A stretch of 64,000 nucleotides of DNA from Marsupella aquatica (lineage: Eukaryota; Marchantiophyta): NCBI GenBank assembly GCA_973895155.1, contig OZ316895.1, positions 22,072,001-22,136,000 of the forward strand, in the 5' to 3' direction. This document shows positions 12,342 through 23,629 of the stretch, in pieces. A program made the position numbers and the translations under genes. Positions within the stretch are counted from its first letter, which is position 1, and each line of letters starts with the position of its first letter. Below the pieces are notes generated by a model that saw only the letters and a program-made list of their open reading frames with translations, was not told the origin of the DNA and did not search any database.

Positions 12342-14050
12342 TCTAGTGCTTTGTGTCATGGGCACCCATATTTATAACCACTTTAGTCCAAACCAGGTAG
12401 TCTCCTCTCATTTTCTCAAGTAAACTTTTGCCAGAAACCCTGCCAAAAACCCTAAATCTAGCCATTTGTAACAGTAAATTTGCCAAAGACCATAAATCTA
12501 TCCATTTTGTAAGTGAACTTTGGAGAAAGATCACAAATCTATGGTGGAGATTGCGAGATCCAAGGAGAGAATGAAAAGTGCTGCCACCGTTCATTTTGTT
12601 AAGGCACTCTGATATTTCCTGTGGTACAGGGTATGGTATGCACAACCACAAGTAGCAGAGTATCTAATCTAAAAATGAGACATAAGCACACTAAAACTTT
12701 GGGACCCACTTCAGTCCAAACCAAGTGGCTTCCTCTCATTTTGTACAGTGAACTTGGGCCAATCCACAAATCTACCCATTTTGCAAGTGAGCTTTAGCAA
12801 GAGTCCATAAATATGAATCCATCCATTTTATAAGTGAGCTTTTGGCCAAGGGTTATAAATGTGTGGTAGAGATTGTCAGATTTTGGCCAAAGATCATAAA
12901 TCTAGGGTGGAAAATGACGGACGCATGCAAACAATACAAACTGCCGCCAGAATTCATTTTGGAAAGACACCCTGACAGTCCCCATGGTGCCTGGTCTGAT
13001 ATGCACCACCACAAGTAGTAGAGTCATAGCCTAAGACACACCTAAAATGGACATGACTCATAAGCACACAAAAGCTTAAATGGGACCCACTTCAGTCCAA
13101 ACCAAACTGGCTTCCTCTCAGTTTGTGAGTGAGCTTTAGCCAAAGCCCATAAATCTATCCATTTTGTAAGTGAACTTATGGCCAAAAGATTATAAATCTA
13201 CGGTGAACATTAGGAAACTTTGGCCAAAGATCATAAATCTAGGGTGGAGATTGAGGGATGGATGCACACAATACAAACTGCTGCCACCCTTCGTTTTGTA
13301 AAGACACCCTGATAGTCCCTATGGTGCACACTGTGGTATGCACCACCACGAGTAGCAGAGTCATAATCTAGAAACGCCTTTGGTGGACAAGACGCAAGCT
13401 CACAAAAAGCTTGGGACCCAAACCAAGTGGCTTCCTGTCATTTTGTAAGTGAACTTTAGCCAAAGACTATAAATCCACCCATTTTGTAAGTGAGTGTAGC
13501 CAGAGACCATAAATTTACCCATTTTATAAGTGAACTTCTTGGTGAACTTTGGCCAAAGATCATAAATGGCTAGAGCAATCTATGGTGCAGATTGAGAGAC
13601 TTTGGCCAAAGATCATCTTGGGCAGGGATTGAGGGATGCATGCAAACGATACCGCCGTTCATTTTGTAGCGAAATGAGCTCAAGCAGCACCAGGAGTGGA
13701 GTTGTCATCTGTCGAGCTCTCGATCTCTGCCTCGACTCCACCTACTGGGCATGACACATAAGCACACAAAAAGCTTGGGACCCAATTCAGTCCAAACCAA
13801 CACGCTTCCTCTCAATTTGTAACTGAAACTGTAGCCCAAGACCCTCAATCTACCCCACTTTGTAACAGAAAATCTAGCCAAAGACCATAAATCTCTCCAT
13901 TTTGTGAGTGAACTTTTGGCCCAAACATCATAAATCGACGGTCAAGATTGGGAGACTTTGGCCAAAGATAATAATCCCACGGTGGAGATTGAGCTGTGCA
14001 AAGCAAACAATACCACCGTTCATTTTGTATAGACACCCCCGATAATCCCA
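12342..14050. repeat. Diverged ~350 bp satellite, about 5 units
   Basis: The phrase CAGTCCAAACCAA (with variants) followed by GGCTTCCTCTCA recurs near 12390, 12715, 13095, 13425 and 13790. Each unit then carries alternating ATTTTGTAAGTGAACTT and CCAAAGATCATAAATCTA modules, and ends with TTCATTTTGTAAAGACACCC. Unit lengths vary from about 336 to 373 bp and the units are well diverged, so this is an old tandem array. It reaches to within 150 bp of the aminopeptidase P start region. Confidence 0.85.
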
Positions 14051-14198
14051 AGCTACTAGTCTGTATGACGAAGAAGCTAGAGCACCACGAGGAGTGGAGT
14101 CGTCATCGCTCTCGACCCCGCGCCTCGACTCCACTCGCCTCTGCGTCTCTGCTCGACTCGAGGCGCACATCTCAAGGCACACCACACGCAGCACTTAA
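14051..14198 (+). promoter_or_regulatory. Likely promoter / 5' UTR of aminopeptidase P
   Basis: A GC-richer stretch between the satellite and the first candidate start codon contains repeated CTCGACTCCACTCGCCTC-like motifs. A similar block (GAGTGGAGTTGTCATC) occurs at the end of satellite unit 4 near 13693. The last unit may therefore have donated part of the gene's upstream region. No clear TATA box was seen. Confidence 0.3.
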
Positions 14199-14406
14199 AT
14201 GGCGAGGTCCTCTGCTTCCCCTTCTTGCGCACCGATCGCGATTCTCGTCGCGCAACTCCTGCCTCCGGCGCTCACCAAGAACCGGTATGGTTCGTTTGGC
14301 ATCCCGTTGTTTGGATTTGTGTTGGTTCGCGTGTGCGTGTCTCGAGTTCGCCTGACTTCCATGTCCGATCGTTTTCATTCCGAGCTGTGTCGCTCCAGTA
14401 GCCCCT

Positions 14407-14466
<60 letters not shown>

Positions 14467-17400
14467 GGAACGAATGATAGATCGATTGTTGAGATCCCTG
14501 ATGAGGTTTTGATGCCTTCTCTGTGTCTGTGTCTGTGTCTGTCTGTATACCAACGAATGATTGATGGTGTGAGTAGGGAAAGCGAATGATCGGTAGTTTT
14601 GATTGTTTCATGCGGTCGTGGGGTTCGCAAAATCGATGAATAAATATGTTGTCTGCTGTGCCGGTGGTGATTTTTGCTCACCAGGAGCGGTTTGGTGGCT
14701 CCTCTTCTTTCAGGCTCCAACATTCTGTTGTGATGTCCTCCTCGTCGTTCGTCTCGCCTTCGAATTCGCTGCTCAGCGCCCACGCGCCGACGAGTTTTAA
14801 GCATCAGCACCAGCTGCAGAGAGGAGGACACGAATCATCATCAGTCGTTGGAGTGGGATGTGCGAAAGGCATAATTGTCAATCCTGGCAAGACATTGAGG
14901 GAGTGCACTGCGTTCCCGGTCAGAACTTGGGCGAAGGATAGTGGCTTTAGAAGCAGGAGCAGGAGTAGGCTGTTTGTTGCGAGGATGGAGGACGATAGGG
15001 TGCCCGCTGCATTTTCCTCCGAAGTGGAGAGTCGTGGCGTCAGACATTCTGCAGCACCTTCCGCAGATATGCCCGGTTTGAATTCCAAAGTCTCCGCGGG
15101 AACTGGGCAACTGTCTGGTTCTATCTCTGCTAGTGCTGCAGGTACTATACCTTTCTGTATCATGTACTCTCCAAGATGTCTTGTCGAAAGTCTTTAACCC
15201 GGAAGTAGTTCTTAACGAGACTCAAAATGAGATCGAGTTTGTTCCAGGAAACTAAGGAAATGTTTTGAGAATCAACTGCCGGAGTTGATTAATTCTTGAA
15301 GAACTAAATATTAGTCAGGACATTTTAGTATTTTTTGAGGATAGTGTCCTTATTTGAGAGAATTCCGAGGTCCTACATTTATGTTCTATCTCGTATGGGC
15401 TGGGCAGGAGGTGGCATTGTTGCGAAACCATCTTCGGGGAGAAAAGCATCGAAGAAAAAAGAAATCGTACCGGATAAGAAAGTTGCCCATATTCGCCAGC
15501 TGTTTGAGAAGCTTGGAATCGATGCCTATATTGTACCTTCTGAAGACGCTCATCAGGTAATGTGTCTATATTCGTCCTTGAAGAGTGTTATCAGGACAGT
15601 GTTTGTAGTTGTCAGATGTGTGGAAACCAGAGAAGAGAACCGGTCAAATGAATTCTAGCTTTCGAAGATTCAAGGAAAGAATCGCCTGGCAAATGAGAAT
15701 AAGATCTAATTCAACCCGAATCGCTTAATGGGACTCAGGTGCATAGTGGAGATCAGGCAGCCCACTTTTCGAAGCTAAGAGGAGAGTACATACTACATAA
15801 TATCAGTAGGCTGTATGAAAACGGAGACCGGTATCGGAGTGGATAGAAAATGAATTGAAAATACAATACAAAATGAATGGTCCTCGACGTAGGGAAATCC
15901 ACCAACAAATCCTGCATAGAAATTCAATACGCTGTCGTTTTGACTGAGACTCATGCTTATTGATGAAGAAGTGCCTCACAGCTACTTTCTCTTTTCTTTT
16001 ACAAGATTGCATAACCGCATGCTTTGTACTGAACGTCGTATGAATAATGGTGTCTATTGATCGTCGGCTGCCTCATCGATAGGCGTTTAGTCTTCGCGTA
16101 TATCTCTGATCAGCTTGCTCCTCAGTTGGACGCCTCCCATCATACCAATAATTTAGACTTTGTACTGGACTCGAACGATGTTACAAGTAGTGAATTTAGG
16201 TGCAGGCCGTTGGGATTTGTTGGTGTGCAACGATAGTTTACCCTTCATTGCGTTGATCGTTGTCCCTCAATTACGATTACAGATAGGAGGTTCTAGCAGA
16301 TTGGATTCTTTTAGCTGACACTTTCACTTTTAATGTAGATTCTCACCTTTTCTTGAGAAGATTATCTCATCTGTCCGGATTCCGTAACTACAGTACATTT
16401 TATGTTTAGAAGCCTCTCCTCTGAAGTTTTTTTGTAGCGCTATGTTTGAACGGCTTTGAGTTTGGGACTGTATTTTGATTTACTTTTTTGTGATACTTCC
16501 CTAGAGTTGTCGTGATGCAAGAAAGGGCATTGGTGTTGCAGAGTGAATTCATGGCAGAACCCTACTTGCGCCGGGCTTACATTTCAGGATTCACCGGAAG
16601 TGCAGGTTCTGTTGTCATCACTAAGGACAGAGCAGCGCTATGGACAGATGGCCGATATTTTCTCCAGGTACAGTGAGAACGCTTTATATAATGTCCCGTG
16701 AAATCAAATCGTAAACGTCTCAAATATTTTCTTTCCAGACTTACCTGCCTAGAAATTCTTTCGTAAATATGACGTGGTTAAAAGAATTATTTTGCTTCGT
16801 TTTTCTCCGGAAAAATTCACAACTACGTTACTTCTCGTTATTTGATGGATAATCATGTGGGGTTAAAACTGTTGAGTCCTTGGGGTGATTGACAACCAGG
16901 CAGCGAGTCAGCTGGGGTCCGAGTGGACTCTTATGCGAGCAGGCACAACTGGGGTGCCTACAATGAGTGAGTGGATCAGAGATAATATGCCTGAAGGTTC
17001 CAAAGTTGGGATTGATCCAGTTAAGAGACTTCATTTCATTGACAAGTTCTCTTGCTGTTGAACATTTCAGATTTTTACTTAGTGCATCATTTTCGTCTAG
17101 ATGTTCCCATTACGGGAAGGAACTTGTCTTTTTGCTTATGATGTTGCCATATAGATGATTGTAATTGAGCTGGCCCGTGCTTAATTAAGATTCCGGAAAA
17201 TTCCCCTGGCTTGTTTAATTCCGACCCGGTGAAGAGATTTCACGACTTATTTGCATTCATTTTGCATGAAGGTTTTCATGTGACCACATTCTGGCCGACT
17301 ATAGTTGCGTCCATCTGATCACACGGTCTGTCTGCCCAGTCTGACTGAAGCGTGGTTGGCTGTGAGCAGTATTTGTTTTCATCTGACGCATATGAAGACC

Positions 17401-20400
17401 TGAAGCGGACACTTGCAGCAAAGGACCATACTATAGTTCTCATTCCAGAGAGCAATCTTGTCGATCAAGTCTGGGGAAGTGAGAGGCCAAGCCCTCCCAG
17501 TAGTCCGCTCAGATTGCACGACATGAAGTTTGCGGGTGTTGACACTCCTACGAAACTTGCCAATCTTCGAAAAGAGCTAGCCACTGCAGATGCCACAGCT
17601 ATTGTTATCACAATGCTCGATGAAGTTGCCTGGCTTTTGAACTTGGTAATCCTCTCCATCTGTCGTTACTACCTTTTCAAACAACTATCAACATAGATTT
17701 CTTAAGACAATTCTGGTGTTTAGTTTCTTTTCAAGATTTCAGTCGTCAATCGGTTTTAAAAGTTTGGCTTGCTTGAAAGTGAAGGTCTAATTTAGACGTT
17801 TATATATGTATGTGCTCTAGCAAAACTTTTTTGATGAATGTTTTAAGATTATAGAGGCTTACTCTAAACGGGATTCGTTTTAACAAGTCTCCTGGGTGAG
17901 AATTACGGAGTGCCTTTCAGTGTGCTTGGTATGTGTTGTAACTTGACCACTGCCTTAGATGCTTTACTTCTTTCTCACTCTGTAGAGTAGGCAAAGGTCT
18001 TTACGGTAGTCATGTGCTTAAAGTAATTGGTTTTTTGCAGAGAGGAAATGATGTACCGCATTCTCCAGTGACGTATGCCTATGTGATAGTTCAATTGGAG
18101 TCTGCAACCCTTTTTGTGGAGGAGGCTAAAGTAACCAAAGAAGTTTCCGAATACCTTTCTGAGGCTTCTGTGAATGTCAAGCCCTATGTAGATTTGGTTT
18201 CCGAAATCAAAAGGTGTGCAATTTCTAGATTTTATGTTGAGCTTTTATGTGTCATATATTTATGTAGAAGCTTTTGTATCAATATTTAAGCAATCATATT
18301 CTTATGCTTCACTCGTTAGGAGTATTTGGGCTGGCTTAATATAGACATTATTGGTTGTTGTTTTGGGCTTCAATTTTGCTTTTAAAGCTCTCATTCCGCG
18401 TTTCATTATCTTGATGTGACGGAATTTATTTATTTTTTACTCATTGCACTGATGGCTGTTGTTGGTAGAAGAACTATGTTCTTGGCAGAAAGACCTGGCC
18501 TCACAAAAGTTGGTCCTAGATGACTGCAAAGTCCAAGTTACCTGATTAGCGGGGCTGTTTGTTGGTGGGTTTTGCAGACTTGCACTTGATGGACATAAAC
18601 TCTGGCTTGACCCCTCCAAAGTGAGTGTTGCCATCATCGATTCCTTCAATGATGCCTGCGCGAATTACTACGCAGACCTGAAGAGTGCAGAGGCACAGGA
18701 AGTAGATTCTCAGAAAGCAGACAAAGTCGGGAAAGTAGGAAATATTCAAGAAGCTAATGGACCAGCAGCAATCTATCGATTGTCACCTGTTGGTCTAGCG
18801 AAGGCATTGAAAAATGCAGCTGAACTTGAAGGAATGAAACAAGCACATCTTAGGTATGTCCTTAACTAAACCAACTCCAACGCAGGAGTGACTGTCTACC
18901 ATAGTGCGCTTTATGATGTGGTTTGATGGTGTCAAGCCCGCCGCTAGGGTTGGCAACGATGCAAGTGACGACGCCGTCCAGCACCATGTTCCTTATGTCT
19001 AGTGACTTTGCTGATTCTCCTTCCCTGTAGTTTTTGCGTGTTGACGTTCTTGCAAGCTTGGAAGGGCGTCTTGCATTTGTGTTGTAAAGGAAGCTACTTG
19101 TTGATGTCTATCAGCATTTCAACTCTCCTTATCGACGTACTTTTTGTTTAAAATTTCAGGGATGCTGCCGCTATGGCTGAGTTTTTCGTATGGCTGGAAA
19201 AGAAGATTGTGGATGAGAAACAGTATCTTACAGAAGTTGAAGTTGCTGAAAATCTTGATCATTTTCGGGCAAAACAACCTGGGTTCTTGGACACCAGCTT
19301 TGACACCATCAGTGGTAAATACTTGTGCCCTTTGTATTTAGTTTGGTAATAGGGTTTTCCGATGTTTTAGGCTTTTTCCTAAAATTATCCATCAGTATTG
19401 GTTGCGAGGGCAGTAGAACGTTTAGCCGAACTTGTTTTCGTGTTTGACTCCAGTGATCTGTACATATGGAGAAGGTGTTCTTTACATCTGATGCGTTCTC
19501 AAAATGCGATGTTTAGAGTCATGCTAGAGATTTGGTCGAGCGTAAATTTGTTGTTGTCCTACTTAATTCTGGACATTGTGATGGGTTCTTTCTGTTCTTT
19601 AGGTTCGGGGCCAAATGGTGCAATTGTACATTACAGGGCAGATCCAAGCACATGCGGACAAGTTGATGAAGAAAAGTTGTTCCTGCTAGATAGTGGGGCA
19701 CAGTATGTTGACGGAACCACAGACATAACTAGGACAGTGCACTTTGGAGTGCCAACTTCGAGAGAAAAAGAGTGCTTCACTCGAGTGTTACAGGTTAGCT
19801 TCCTCGCAGGATAGGGGCAAATTGTACACTCGAATAGTCATTTAGGATAAAATGTCAGCCAAGTAGCAGACTAGGAAGTAATGCACACAGGTGGATTATT
19901 GGATGCTGGCTTGTTCTGGAAGTGTTTCACTGCTTGTAACGAGGCTCATGATAGCAGGTCCAAGGTCTAATCAAATTCGTGTGTGATTTTGTGATCGCAG
20001 GGTCACATCGCAGTCGATAGAGCAATCTTTCCAGAGGGTACTCCTGGTTTTGTATTGGATGTGCTTGCTCGAGCCTCTCTTTGGAAAATTGGACTCGACT
20101 ACCGTCATGGTTAGTTTCTTCTCTCTTTTTGAGCTCGTATCCCACTTACTTGTTGTGCTTGAATCAATGGATAGAATCGCGTTCCTTGCCTGGTCATTAA
20201 AGATGGAATTACATTAGGACCCGTTAACATCTACTTATGTACCAGGATGAGAATGACGTTCTTCTATCTCAACACGATCTGCATGTCTGTTGCAGGTACT
20301 GGTCATGGAGTGGGAGCAGCGCTGAATGTTCATGAAGGTCCACAGGGAATTAGTTCTCGATTTGGTAATATGACTGGGCTACAAGCTGGCATGATTGTCA

Positions 20401-21825
20401 GCAATGAGCCCGGCTATTATGAAGATCGCTCTTTTGGCATCCGCATCGAGGTAATCATCTTTATCTTAGTCGGCACTTTTCAGATAAAGGCTCGTAAAGG
20501 TGGGTTTGTGAACAAGATGCTCTGTGGTTTTGGATCTAATAGAAAGAAGAAGAGAGCATGAAAGAACGAATGTGTTTGAAACGTACAGGTCCACAACAGT
20601 AATCGGGCAGCAACATCTTCATCAAACATAGAGGTTGAATGATGTTCAAGCCGATTTTGAGTGAAGTCTATGCCTCCAAAATTTTCGCTGCCAGAAAATT
20701 AGATGAAGCTGACCTTAGGACATGGACGGTAGTGCGACACCTTTTTAACGCATGGCCAGGATTATCGTTACTTGGCCCATTTAGCTCGTTAGTAGAAGCA
20801 CTTCAAGTAACAAGTTTTCTTGTGGCTAAGCTGCAAGATTGAACTCCTGTAATCTTGGCTCATCGTCGTAAGTTCAGAACGAAAGCCTGTCTAACCAGTT
20901 TGGAAAAGTGCTGTTTGGACATGAGTTATGGAAAAGACATCTGGAAAGGATTAGTTATTGGCATCTCATTCCTGTCAGAGAAGCCTTGATTGCTCTTTAC
21001 ATTTCTACTTCTGCTCACCAGCTCATTCTCTGCAGAATTTAGTGAGTATACGTGAGGTGGACACGGAGAATCGGTTTGGTGGAGTCACTTTCCTTGGGTT
21101 TGACAGGCTCACATTCGTACCTATCCAGGTGATTACGCTTTCTCTTCTGGCTGTACTGTGCTTCTGGAGTTGATTTAATCCACGATTGACAACATTAGAT
21201 TCATTTCTCAGCATCTATCGATTTTGTCATGGAGCTGTCTAGATGAATTTCAAACAATTCACTCTGGCATATTTGATTGGCTATATTTGTCGTTAGGGTG
21301 TCCCTCGTGTCTTGTTATCCGAGCACTGATTTCTTTTGCAACAGTTGTGATTTTAGTCGCGGAGGTTTCAGATTCACGCTGGCTGTCACGCTATTGAGTC
21401 GACCCAGGCTGAATTTCTTTCACACCTTTCCTAATCATTGTGTGGGACAGGCAAAAATGCTGGAGCTGTCTCTCCTATCAGAGGATGAAGTCAAGTGGTT
21501 GAACGACTATCACTCTGAAGTCTGGGAGAAGGTACCACTGGAATTTGGTTTTGAACCTGTGCAATTGACTGGATTTTTGTCCTGAAGCTATTACAGATCC
21601 ATCGTATATCTTAAGCATCACCTCAAAATGCAGTCTCTGTTATTTCAACTCTAAGTTGTATTTGGGTCCTCCGGACAAAATATTTACAGAGTTGTAATTG
21701 CGTTCTCGCAGGTTTCTCCACTAGTTGATGGAGACGCTCGAGAATGGCTGCGAAGGAACACGAGACCTATTTCGCCCAAATCTGGACCAAAAAGATCTGA
21801 AGAATTGGCAACGTCTGCTGTGTAA
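14199..21825 (+). CDS. Plastid-type Xaa-Pro aminopeptidase P (M24B)
   Basis: Dimetal exopeptidase that removes an N-terminal residue preceding proline. Exons: 14199-14284, 14714-15141, 15408-15556, 16542-16667, 16900-17019, 17370-17645, 18041-18213, 18578-18853, 19160-19314, 19603-19793, 20001-20109, 20296-20450, 21036-21128, 21451-21531, 21712-21825. All joins keep frame with GT-AG ends, giving 843 residues. The N-terminal domain opens with [20 protein letters not shown]. The pita-bread domain keeps the five metal ligands: D626 and D637 ([16 protein letters not shown]), H700 (GTGHGVG), E734 (SNEPGYY) and E748 (IRIENL). The first ~110 residues are Ser/Arg-rich, consistent with a chloroplast transit peptide as in the longer Arabidopsis APP. 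The start is uncertain: the 14199 exon splices in frame through a strong acceptor, but ATGs at 14646 (unspliced) or 14733 would also work. Confidence 0.93.
14408..14465. repeat. (GA)n microsatellite, about 28 repeats
   Basis: An uninterrupted GA dinucleotide run lies in the first (5') intron of the aminopeptidase P gene model. Long GA runs near plant start sites can bind BBR/BPC-type GAGA factors; that role is a possibility only. Confidence 0.95.
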
Positions 21826-23629
21826 AATTGTGCTTCTAGAGTTGTAAATGAAAAGTTTCCCAACCTTGTGTTCTGGAAGATCCTCTAGCCACTTCGTTCA
21901 CTGGCCCCGAGGATTTTCACTTCGTCTTTCGTCATCTAAGCAAGCTAGCAAGACAAGAAAATGGTATATTGAATGTTGCTATTTTGCTCAAGACCCAGAC
22001 GAGCCCACATTATGGTTATTTGTGCCCACATTATGGTTATTTGTGCAGATCTCCTAAGGCGAGTGGTTGAATTTAATTGTAATCATATGAAGGTAGTATC
22101 TCGGTGAAGGAAATATACACATAGCATGCCTACCAGTGAGCAATGCTTTCATAAGAATGTTTAGTTGCCTAATATTCTAGTTGCCAAATTGAGATTAGTT
22201 GAGGCCAGTGTGATGACAACAATCGCCACTATTTCTCGTACTCGGGACATATCAAACTGGGTACGGAGTGCTGCATTGGTTGAATATATGTCACGATGTG
22301 TGTCCAGAATTTCATGAAGTCAGAGATTTGAACATTTCCAACAAGAGACGTGATGAGGGCACATGTTTTGAAGATTCTGCAGAGCCCAGAAATTTGCACA
22401 AAACCAGACACGGATATAAATGGGCCCAAGCGAGCCCTGCCCTCCCTTGCCCGACGGTATTATATGATTGTACACTATGCACAATGAGAGCGGATTCCGT
22501 CGTTCAAATACTCTCCTCTGCTCCGATATGATTTGCACAAGGAGAGTTTTAAGTAACCCGTAGTTGAAATTATGCAACTGTGGCTGAAACTTCTCGTTAT
22601 ATCCTCCTGCTCTGCTCCGAACCTACAGTATGACTAATGTACAACCTGCACAATGAGACCTTTCGGTCCCCCTTCTGAAGTTCAGGCAGCTGTGGTTTAA
22701 CCTGGTTCCTAGAAGCAACTACAATCAACATACGGTTGGCCAAAATGTCAATATCTACCACTCCTGCACTCGACGTATCTCGGCAGTAATAAGAGATTTG
22801 GGTTAGGTGCATGGTAGTAAGCCAAGAATGATATTCATCACTAGTACTATAAATGAATCGTTTGATGTCCACTGGTGCACCGTCACAGGGGACAGCGAGA
22901 ATTAGAGAGAAGCCATTGGAGTGTTAGGGGAGAGGGTTGCGTAGTCACCTCTGTATCATTTGTCCTAAGGGCGAATTTTCCATTGCCGTTCTGCTCTACT
23001 TGTCCACCTTACGGGAACCGCGGACCAGAACTGGTGAAGAGAAATCAAGCCTTGTCGAATCTCAGATTGCTGTCTGGATGGATTACTATTACTTGGCCAT
23101 TTTGATCGTCCCTAAACCCTAAACCCTAAACCTTCCGTGCAGTCTAGAGACCTATTGTGGGCTCCAACTCTTGATGGGAAAGAACTGAACGATAAACTCG
23201 TGAGTTAGGATTGGTTGCCTGCTGACAAGCCTGAGTACAAGATCCTCGCCATAGTCTGCAGTCTCCGTCAACATCAACACCGTCGTCCGGCTTTCTTATC
23301 AACCTCTCTGGTGAGCCATGTCTATTGAACTTCGTACTTTCCAAAAGCGTTTTGAGGGATATTCCGTCTTTCTCCTCGAGCAGGCCCTTGTCATAACCAG
23401 ATTCCTCTAAAAGAAAGTTTAATCTTGTTCAAGGATGCAGGAGTCTAAATTAAGATGGGTTGTTGAGACGTGCTCGTAGCCTTGTGAGTGTCATGAGACT
23501 CCGAGGCGGTCGTCGCGATTTTGAGAGGCGACAGGCCTATTTGTGTACACAAATGCAGAGGAGAGTCTTCGTGGTCTGGCAACCTCTTCTTGCGTTTCAT
23601 GGGTAGAGGCAAATTCAGCGGGACAAACT
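21826..23629. other. Spacer between convergent genes
   Basis: Should contain the 3' UTRs of aminopeptidase P (+) and the HSP20-like gene (-). It includes a perfect 21 bp tandem duplication around 22005-22046 (unit CCCACATTATGGTTATTTGTG) and the telomere-like tract at 23111. No other gene was recognised. Confidence 0.5.
23111..23132. repeat. Short telomere-like CCCTAAA tract
   Basis: Three tandem CCCTAAA heptamers plus a partial unit match the plant telomere repeat on the complementary strand. The tract is too short for a chromosome end. It may be a telo-box or a double-strand-break repair trace. Confidence 0.8.

Noticed and set aside
14172-14831. Minus-strand frames rich in Ser-Leu repeats
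   Set aside because: Produced by translating the GA microsatellite; not a gene.
23111-23132. Chromosome end
   Set aside because: Only about three heptamers, with genes on both sides.
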